64,000 bases of DNA from Agarilytica rhodophyticola (lineage in GTDB: Bacteria > Pseudomonadota > Gammaproteobacteria > Pseudomonadales > Cellvibrionaceae). The DNA is taken from contig NZ_CP020038.1 in the NCBI RefSeq assembly GCF_002157225.2, positions 2,131,001 to 2,195,000 of the forward strand, in the 5' to 3' direction. Shown piece by piece: positions 54,197 through 61,358 of the stretch; the stretch's first letter is position 1, and every line of letters begins with the position of its first letter. Made by a program: the position numbers and the translations under genes. Below the pieces are notes generated by a model. It had not been told where the DNA came from and ran no database searches. It saw nothing but the letters and a program-made list of their open reading frames with translations.

Positions 54197-56119
54197 TTAT
54201 TGCGACTTCCTGACTCTCAAATACCACTCAGAGAGTAGGCGAACTTGTTTTTCGGTATAGCCTCTCTCGACCATTCTGGCGACAAAGTCTTCGTGTTTTT
54301 TCTTATCTTCCGCAGACGATTTAGTATTAAATGAAATAACAGGTAGGAGATCTTCAGTATTAGAGAACATTTTCTTTTCAATAACGGTGCGCAGTTTCTC
54401 ATAGCTGTTCCAAGGAGGATTATTGCCGTTATTGTTGGCCCTGGCGCGTAGTACGAAATTAACGATCTCGTTACGGAAGTCTTTCGGATTACTTATACCT
54501 GCGGGTTTTTCGATTTTCTCTAATTCTTCATTTAGCGCTGCCCGGTTGAGTATTTCTCCTGTTTCCGGGTCGCGATACTCTTGATCTTGAATCCAGAAAT
54601 CAGCGTAAATCACATAGCGATCAAAAATGTTTTGGCCGTATTCAGAATAAGACTCTAAATAAGCTGTTTGGATTTCCTTGCCAATGAACTCAATATAGCG
54701 CGGTGCCAAGTATTCTTTAATATGGGATAAATAGCGATCGCGCACATCTTCTGAATATTGCTCTTGTTCTATCTGTTGCTCTAGTACATACAACAGATGT
54801 ACGGGGTTAGCAGCAATTTCTGTAGGGTCAAAATTAAATACTTTAGACAAGATCTTGAAGGCAAAGCGAGTTGATAAGCCGTCCATACCTTCATCGACAC
54901 CAGCTGCATCCTTATATTCTTGTAAGGATTTTGCTTTGGGGTCTGTATCCTTAAGATTTCGGCCGTCATACACTCCCATTTTAGAGAAAGTATTGGAGTT
55001 TTCTGGGGGCTTAATACGGGATAAGACGGTGAATTTGGCGAGCATCTTTAAGGTGTCTGGGGCACAAGGAGACTGGCTCAGGGAGCTGTTTTGCAAGAGT
55101 TTTTCGTATATATGTATTTCGTCCGAAACTCGTAAACAATAAGGCACCTTAACAATGTACACCCTGTCAATAAAAGCTTCATTGTTTTTATTGTTTTTAA
55201 ATGTATGCCATTCGGCTTCATTAGAGTGAGCAAGCACTACGCCTTCAAAAGGTATAGCCCCTAAACCTTCAGTGCTGTTGTAGTTACCTTCTTGAGTGGC
55301 CGTTAGCAATGGATGGAGTACTTTGATGGGAGCTTTGAACATTTCAACAAATTCCATCAAACCTTGATTGGCGCGACACAAGCCACCAGAGAAGCTGTAG
55401 GCGTCCGGATCATTTTGAGGGAATTCTTCTAGCTTGCGAATGTCGACTTTACCCACCAACGAGGATATGTCTTGATTATTTTCATCCCCTGGTTCTGTTT
55501 TCGATACTGCAACCTGGTCGAGAATCGAGGGATAGATTTTAATAACTTTAAATTTACTAATATCGCCGCCGTATTCATGTAAACGTTTAGCAGCCCAAGG
55601 CGACATGATAGTTTTTACATATCTAGGTGCGATACCGTAGTCTTCTTCCAAGATTTTTGCATCTTCGTTCGGGTCGAATAGACCAAGGGGGGATTCAAAT
55701 ACGGGAGAACCTTCTAAACAGTATATGGGTTCTTTTTCTATGAGTGACTTAAGCTTTTCGGCAAGTGAGGATTTACCTCCACCAACAGGCCCTAACAAGT
55801 ATAGGATTTGTTTCTTTTCTTCCAATCCTTGAGCCGCGTGTTTGAAAAACGACACAATTTGCTGAATAGCTTCTTCCATGCCATAGAATTCTTCGAAAAC
55901 CTTGTAACGTTTGATTATTTTATTTGAAAAAATCCTGCTTAGGCGTGGGTCTTTGGAAGTATCGACAAGTTCAGGTTCACCTATCGCCTTAAGCATTCGT
56001 TCAGCTGCGGATGCATAAACGGAAGGTTGTTTTTTACAGAGATCTAAATATTCCTGAATGCTGATTACTTCTTTTTGAGTCGCTTCATAACGTTCACGAT
56101 AATGGCTAAAAATTGTCAT
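54197..56119 (-). CDS. prkA: PrkA family serine protein kinase (YeaG-like)
   Basis: A 640-residue PrkA/YeaG protein. The AAA-like P-loop GPVGGGKSSL is at about 110-119 and the PrkA core and C-terminal kinase-like region follow (NQGLMEFVEMFKAPI, LAHSNEAEW, SRIKPPEN). YeaG acts in E. coli stress adaptation with YeaH, under nitrogen starvation and RpoS. First gene of the operon, with an 844-bp gene-free region upstream that could carry a regulated promoter. Confidence 0.97.
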   Translation of the reverse strand: MTIFSHYRERYEATQKEVISIQEYLDLCKKQPSVYASAAERMLKAIGEPELVDTSKDPRLSRIFSNKIIKRYKVFEEFYGMEEAIQQIVSFFKHAAQGLEEKKQILYLLGPVGGGKSSLAEKLKSLIEKEPIYCLEGSPVFESPLGLFDPNEDAKILEEDYGIAPRYVKTIMSPWAAKRLHEYGGDISKFKVIKIYPSILDQVAVSKTEPGDENNQDISSLVGKVDIRKLEEFPQNDPDAYSFSGGLCRANQGLMEFVEMFKAPIKVLHPLLTATQEGNYNSTEGLGAIPFEGVVLAHSNEAEWHTFKNNKNNEAFIDRVYIVKVPYCLRVSDEIHIYEKLLQNSSLSQSPCAPDTLKMLAKFTVLSRIKPPENSNTFSKMGVYDGRNLKDTDPKAKSLQEYKDAAGVDEGMDGLSTRFAFKILSKVFNFDPTEIAANPVHLLYVLEQQIEQEQYSEDVRDRYLSHIKEYLAPRYIEFIGKEIQTAYLESYSEYGQNIFDRYVIYADFWIQDQEYRDPETGEILNRAALNEELEKIEKPAGISNPKDFRNEIVNFVLRARANNNGNNPPWNSYEKLRTVIEKKMFSNTEDLLPVISFNTKSSAEDKKKHEDFVARMVERGYTEKQVRLLSEWYLRVRKSQ

Positions 56120-56963
56120 TTAATGCCTCCTGATTACGCTTTAACATTTTGATCCGATCTTTCTGAATCTTTCACTGCCCAGCGCTTAAATGTCACGTGC
56201 GTATGTCGCAAGCTAAAAAAAATCCATATGCAATAACTTAGTACGCTCTTTACTTAATGATAGACATTATGATCACATGAGCCAGTATAAATTCAATGAC
56301 TTATTGAATTTTTTACACTTCGTTTACAAATACTATTTAAAATATACGTCATAACGCAATGTAATGTATATGCTTTTATCTATAAAATATTTAGTATAAG
56401 ATGAAATTTATAAATACTTTTATTCTGTTGAGTTATACGTTTTTTTTATGTGTTAAGTTTCAACAAAATCGAACTTTTAAAGCCACTTAATCTTTAAGCA
56501 GGCTAACGCATTGTTCATCTTTGGTTAATAACTTTAAATGTGAATTTAATCTAAATATAAACGTAAATTAGGTCATTATGTAATGTAATGTGGTGTGAGA
56601 AAATTTGCATATAATCATTATTAATGATGTGCTTATTTACAATACATAATACTTTTTACAGGACATACCCCTTTACTAGTAGTGGCCTTTATATTTGTTG
56701 CTGAATATCGATAACGTGCACTTGTTAACAACTTGATACATTTAATGTTGTTGCCGTACTTTATGGTGTGAATTTAAGCCTTACGCACTTTAGATTCATG
56801 CTTAAATTATAGAATATCAAAATATGTTGATAGAGCTTTTGGAACGTATTTATATTACTTTTCTGGCGCTGAATGTGATGTTCTAAGTAAAGATCTTAAT
56901 TGTTATATAAATAAACGCTTTTTCTTTTCATCAATTAGATTTTTTGCTACTTAAGAACTGACT
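56120..56963. other. 844-bp AT-rich intergenic region upstream of prkA
   Basis: No gene, tRNA or terminator that I can support. AT-rich, with short GTAATGTAATGT repeats near 56360 and 56580. Probably holds the prkA promoter and leader on the minus strand. Confidence 0.5.
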
Positions 56964-57791
56964 CTAGAGGTTGTCATTGCAAGGGCAACTGACAGAAAAA
57001 CAAGTTTGGTCTTCTAATCGCATCATTGTTAAGTCACCACCCCAAACACAGCCTGTATCTAAGGCATAAAAACCATCTCTATTAGATTTCCCTTGCAGAG
57101 ATGCCCAGTGACCAAAAATAATGCGTTGGCCTGCACATTTATGGTTTTCATGAGCAAACCATGGTGCATATCCCTCAGGAGCTGAATTCGGCTCTGTTTT
57201 AGTTTTTAATTCCAATTGTCCTTCTGCGGTGCAAAATCGCATGCGAGTGAAATAGTTAGTAATAAGTCTTAAGCGAGCATTACCTTGAAAGCTATCATCC
57301 CAGCAGCTCGGCTCATTACCATACATTTGGCTAAAAAAATCGTTTGCTTGCTCGCTATGAAGGACTTGTTCAACTTCCTGAGAATAGCTTAGCGCCTGCC
57401 TTATAGTCCACATTGGGGGAATCCCGGCATGAACCATGGTATAGCCAAGATCACTATCGTGATGCACTAGGGGCTGGTCTTGCAACCAGTTGAGTAGCTC
57501 ATCACTATCCCTTGCCTGCAAAATATCTTGTAATGTATCTTTTGGCGATAGCTTTTTAAAACCTTTAGCTGCTGCCAATAAGTGTAAGTCATGATTCCCC
57601 AGTACCATCTTAACCGAAGGTAGCTGCTTGGCGAATCGCAGGGCGCCGAGGCTGTCTGGCCCACGATTTACCAGATCCCCTGCGATCCACAAGGTATCTT
57701 GGCTTGGATCGAAATGGGCAATATCTAAAAGCTTTTGTAGGGGTGCTAGGCACCCTTGAATGTCGCCGACCGCGTACGTAGCCAATGTCAA
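56964..57791 (-). CDS. apaH: Symmetrical bis(5'-nucleosyl)-tetraphosphatase
   Basis: A 275-residue metallophosphatase: GDIQGC (9-14), GDLVNRGPDS (about 39-48), GNHDLHLL (about 70-77) and a C-terminal HAG-type motif (MVHAGIPP), then FGHWASLQGK and LDTGCVWGG. It cleaves Ap4A to two ADP and can remove Np4-caps from RNA 5' ends. It ends the lptD-surA-pdxA-rsmA-apaG-apaH order, as in E. coli. Confidence 0.97.
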   Translation of the reverse strand: MTLATYAVGDIQGCLAPLQKLLDIAHFDPSQDTLWIAGDLVNRGPDSLGALRFAKQLPSVKMVLGNHDLHLLAAAKGFKKLSPKDTLQDILQARDSDELLNWLQDQPLVHHDSDLGYTMVHAGIPPMWTIRQALSYSQEVEQVLHSEQANDFFSQMYGNEPSCWDDSFQGNARLRLITNYFTRMRFCTAEGQLELKTKTEPNSAPEGYAPWFAHENHKCAGQRIIFGHWASLQGKSNRDGFYALDTGCVWGGDLTMMRLEDQTCFSVSCPCNDNL

Positions 57792-57855
57792 GGCCTCAGC
57801 TTAGGTAGTTAATATGTGCAGCACTTTCGTACCTTCAGTAGTACTGTGATTGGCG

Positions 57856-58230
57856 TTAGTGAAGAGCGTCCTCTTGCACCAGTGCAAATGCGGGAATTTG
57901 CGCTTCGAAGCTCTCTCCCGATGGAGTTTCCATGGTATAGGTTCCAGTCATCATGCCAGTTTTAGTTTCCATAACGACACCGCTGGTGTAGGTATAACTT
58001 TCACCTGGGGAAAGTGTTGGCTGTTCACCCACCACACCAAGGCCCTGCACCTCTTGGGTATTCTCATTGGCATCGGTAATGAACCAATGACGACTTATTA
58101 ACTGTGCAGTAGTATCGCCCAGATTGGTCAGATTGATAGTATAGGCATAAACAAACTTATTACTTTCCGGATTAGACTGCTCGGAAATATATTCGGTTTT
58201 TACATCAACTTGCACATTATTTGTTAACAA
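57856..58230 (-). CDS. apaG: ApaG family protein
   Basis: A 124-residue protein when read from the TTG at 58230, which has GGGGAAG 8 nt upstream and matches the 125-residue length of E. coli ApaG; the longer frame to 58269 is poorly supported. Family motifs SNKFVYAYTINLTNLG, RHWFITDANENTQEVQGLGVVGEQP and GTYTMETPSGESFEAQIPAFAL are complete. A small beta-sandwich protein of unclear function. It overlaps the end of rsmA and lies 64 bp before apaH. Confidence 0.95.
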   Translation of the reverse strand: MLTNNVQVDVKTEYISEQSNPESNKFVYAYTINLTNLGDTTAQLISRHWFITDANENTQEVQGLGVVGEQPTLSPGESYTYTSGVVMETKTGMMTGTYTMETPSGESFEAQIPAFALVQEDALH

Positions 58231-59038
58231 TGTCTTCGCTTCCCCATAATGCATTACTGAATTGAACATAGTTTTCTACGCTAAGGGTTTCTGCTCGCAA
58301 TGACAAGTCTAAGCCGACGTTTTCTGCTTGCTCATCGCTCACTAGCTGTTTCAAGCAATTGCGTAAGGTTTTCCTACGTTGTTGAAAGGCGGTTTTTACT
58401 AGCGTATCAAAATTGCGTAAATTATCTGCCACCAATGTTGGCGTTTGGTAAGGCTCCAATCTAACTACTGCAGAATCTACCTTCGGTGCTGGATGGAAAC
58501 AGTTTGGGGGTACTTCGAATAATGCCTCTACACGACAGTGATACTGAGTCATTATACTCAGACGACCATAGTTCTTTTCTCTAGGCTTTGCAGCTAGGCG
58601 CTGAACAACTTCCTTTTGCAGCATAAAGTGCATATCACGTATGTAATGTTTGTTATCCAACAGGTGGAATATAAGAGGAGTCGATATGTTGTAAGGCAGG
58701 TTACCAATAACGCGTAACGCATCGTTTTCGTCTCTTAGGAGGGATGAAAAGTCGAATTTAAGTGCGTCGCCTTGATGGATTTTGAAGTCTTTGTACTTGG
58801 CGAATTGAGATAGCAAGACAGGCACTAAATCTCGATCGAGTTCCACTACCTGAACACTTTCATTACTTTCCAATAAATGACCCGTTAATGCCCCTTGACC
58901 CGGACCAATTTCAACAATGCGATCTTCCGCTTTTGGTGCAAGAGAGCGGATAATATTATTGATAACATTTTGATCAATGAGAAAGTTTTGACCGAAACGC
59001 TTGCGCGCACGATGCCCTGATGGTGTGGGTTTTGGCAT
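58217..59038 (-). CDS. rsmA: 16S rRNA dimethyladenosine transferase
   Basis: A 273-residue KsgA/RsmA: ARKRFGQNFLID, SAM loop EIGPGQGALTGHLL, VVELDRDLVP and the catalytic NLPY block (VIGNLPYNIST) are all present. It dimethylates A1518 and A1519 in the 3' end of 16S rRNA. Its last codons overlap apaG; only 3 bp separate it from pdxA. Confidence 0.98.
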   Translation of the reverse strand: MPKPTPSGHRARKRFGQNFLIDQNVINNIIRSLAPKAEDRIVEIGPGQGALTGHLLESNESVQVVELDRDLVPVLLSQFAKYKDFKIHQGDALKFDFSSLLRDENDALRVIGNLPYNISTPLIFHLLDNKHYIRDMHFMLQKEVVQRLAAKPREKNYGRLSIMTQYHCRVEALFEVPPNCFHPAPKVDSAVVRLEPYQTPTLVADNLRNFDTLVKTAFQQRRKTLRNCLKQLVSDEQAENVGLDLSLRAETLSVENYVQFSNALWGSEDIVNK

Positions 59039-59041
59039 AGG

Positions 59042-60034
59042 TTAAAGTGTCCGGTTACTCGCTAATTGTGCGGCAATAGTCATGGCTTCTAGCAGGCTGC
59101 CTTCATCAGCGATGCCTTTCCCCGCGAGGTCTAGCGCCGTGCCATGGTCGACTGATGTGCGGATAAAAGGTAGGCCCAAGGTAATATTGACTGCCTTACC
59201 AAAGCCTTTGTGCTTAAGTACTGGGAGCCCCTGATCGTGGTACATTGCCAGCACTGCATCCGCTTTTTCTAAATAAGACGGGGTAAATAAAGTATCTGCT
59301 GGTAAAGGGCCAATAAGTTCTACCTGACTATTATCAAAGCGCTTTAGTGTTGGGGCAATGGTGGTAATTTCTTCCATACCTAAGTGGCCGTTTTCACCTG
59401 CATGAGGATTGAGACCCGCCACTAGGATACGAGGTTTGACAAGACCAAATTTCTCTCGTAGCTCGCGTACTAAAATGTCTATGACTTGGTAGAGACTCCC
59501 TTCTGTAATGGCAGCAGAGACATCTCTCAAAGGGAGGTGTGTGGTGGCCAGTGCAACACGTAAACCTTCGGTGGCGAGCATCATGACCACTTTTTCGGTA
59601 TGGCTACGTTCGGCGAAAAACTCCGTATGACCACTAAAAGCAATACCGGCCTCATTAATAATACTTTTTTGTACAGGCCCTGTTACAACAGCACTATAGG
59701 TTTTTTGCAAGCAAAGTTCGGTGGCGACTTCTAGGCTCTTGAGGACATAGCTGGCGTTGTCCTTGGATAATGTGCCGCAGATGGAAGGTTTTGTGAGCTC
59801 AACAGGGAGAACATTAATTGCACCTTTTGCTGTAGCTGCAATAGGCTCGTTAGGAGAACAAATGCGAACAGCAAGGGGCAAGCCTAATTGCTTGGCCCTC
59901 TCTTGCAATAAGGTTGGGTCGCAAACTGCAACCCAAGGTGAGTCAATTGCATGTTGTGCAATTTTAACCGCTAACTCAGGCCCGATACCTGCCGGCTCGC
60001 CCGGTGTGACCAGTAGAGGAGTTGTTGTCATCAA
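59042..60034 (-). CDS. pdxA: 4-hydroxythreonine-4-phosphate dehydrogenase
   Basis: A 330-residue PdxA with TPGEPAGIGPELA near the N-terminus, SGHTEFFAE, ATTHLPLRDV, AGLNPHAGENGHLG (metal His) and AMYHDQGLPVLKHKGF with TSVDHGTALDLAG. NAD-dependent step of pyridoxal 5'-phosphate synthesis. Three bases follow the surA stop, giving tight coupling. Confidence 0.98.
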   Translation of the reverse strand: MMTTTPLLVTPGEPAGIGPELAVKIAQHAIDSPWVAVCDPTLLQERAKQLGLPLAVRICSPNEPIAATAKGAINVLPVELTKPSICGTLSKDNASYVLKSLEVATELCLQKTYSAVVTGPVQKSIINEAGIAFSGHTEFFAERSHTEKVVMMLATEGLRVALATTHLPLRDVSAAITEGSLYQVIDILVRELREKFGLVKPRILVAGLNPHAGENGHLGMEEITTIAPTLKRFDNSQVELIGPLPADTLFTPSYLEKADAVLAMYHDQGLPVLKHKGFGKAVNITLGLPFIRTSVDHGTALDLAGKGIADEGSLLEAMTIAAQLASNRTL

Positions 60035-60037
60035 GCT

Positions 60038-61327
60038 TTATATTTTGATTTCGATAAAAGCATTATCGCGCATTTCTTGAATCCACAGCTGCACTTCGTC
60101 TTCAAAGCGGCGGCTCATCAAAACATTTCGTGCGCGAGTGCGAATGGCTTGTTCTGTCATATCTTCCGCGCGACGGTCTTGTACTTGTAAGATATGCCAA
60201 CCAAATTGAGACTTAAAGGGTTCACTAATATTGCCGATTTTAGTTACTGCCATATTTTGCTCGAAGGCCGGTACAAACTGACCGGGAGAAGCCCAACCTA
60301 AATCACCACCGGAGAGTTTAGAGGCAATGTCCTCTGAGTGCTCTTTTGCCAATTCGGCAAAATCTGCATCCTCTTCAAGTACTGAGCGTCTGAACTCTGC
60401 GAGTTTTGCCTGAGCTTGATCGTCATTGAGAATCGCCGAGGTTTTTAGAAGAATATGTCTAGCTTTGGTTTGGTTGACGATTTGTTTGGTTTCTCCACGC
60501 TTACCGTTAAGTTTAAGAATATGAAAACCGGCCCGGCTGCGTTCAGGGCGAGATACTTCACCTTCGTCAAGTTTTGGCGCGATATCGGCAAATAGTGTCG
60601 GCAAATCAGAGGATTTGCGCCACCCCATAGCACCACCTTTAAGCGCTAAGGGGCCGTCCGACTCTGCCAGTGCTAATTCTTCAAATTTGGCGCCATCTTT
60701 GAGGCGCTGATAGATTGACATGGCCTTGTCTTCAGCTTCTTTAGATGTTTTTACATCGGCAGAAGGTGGCAGTGAAACAAGGATATGGCTGAGATTATAA
60801 TCGGGGGAGATCCAGAATTTAGCATCTGCGGATTTTAAGAAATTATCCACATCTTGCTCTGCAATTTTAATGCGCGATCTCACAAGGCCCTGGGAGATAT
60901 TTTGCATCGTCAGTTGGCGGCGCAGCTGGCCTTTAAATTCTTCCACGCTTGTGCCTTCCGATTGCAACTGTCGCATTAATGCCGCTTCATCCCATTTGCG
61001 GTTTTTCATCAAGTTCCCCATAGCATTGAGCACTTCTTGGTCGCTAACGGTAACGCCATAGCGCCGTGCTGTACTCAGCTGCAATGTTTCATTGATGAGC
61101 TGATCAAGAATTTGCTCTCTTAATACGTTGGCAGGCGGCAGTCTAACGCCAGCGCTCTCAGAGCGTTGGGTGACTTCGTTAACGCGAGAGTCCAGTTCGG
61201 TTTGAGTGATAACATCCTCGTCTATTGTTGCTACCACCCGGTCTAGTATTTCCACTGCCGCAAACGCAAGATTAGGTACTAGTGCGGTGAATAGTGCTGC
61301 CTGCAGCGATTTTTTAAGTAAGCGCAT
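60038..61327 (-). CDS. surA: Periplasmic chaperone and peptidyl-prolyl isomerase SurA
   Basis: A 429-residue protein with signal peptide (MRLLKKSLQAALFTALVPNLAFA), an N-terminal chaperone domain (ILDRVVATIDEDVITQTELD) and two parvulin-type PPIase domains (SHILVSLPP and ARHILLKTS), then a C-terminal helix. It escorts outer-membrane proteins, including LptD, through the periplasm. Lies 31 bp downstream of lptD. Confidence 0.98.
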   Translation of the reverse strand: MRLLKKSLQAALFTALVPNLAFAAVEILDRVVATIDEDVITQTELDSRVNEVTQRSESAGVRLPPANVLREQILDQLINETLQLSTARRYGVTVSDQEVLNAMGNLMKNRKWDEAALMRQLQSEGTSVEEFKGQLRRQLTMQNISQGLVRSRIKIAEQDVDNFLKSADAKFWISPDYNLSHILVSLPPSADVKTSKEAEDKAMSIYQRLKDGAKFEELALAESDGPLALKGGAMGWRKSSDLPTLFADIAPKLDEGEVSRPERSRAGFHILKLNGKRGETKQIVNQTKARHILLKTSAILNDDQAQAKLAEFRRSVLEEDADFAELAKEHSEDIASKLSGGDLGWASPGQFVPAFEQNMAVTKIGNISEPFKSQFGWHILQVQDRRAEDMTEQAIRTRARNVLMSRRFEDEVQLWIQEMRDNAFIEIKI

Positions 61328-61358
61328 AATTCCTGTAACTGTCTATTTAGTAAAACTA

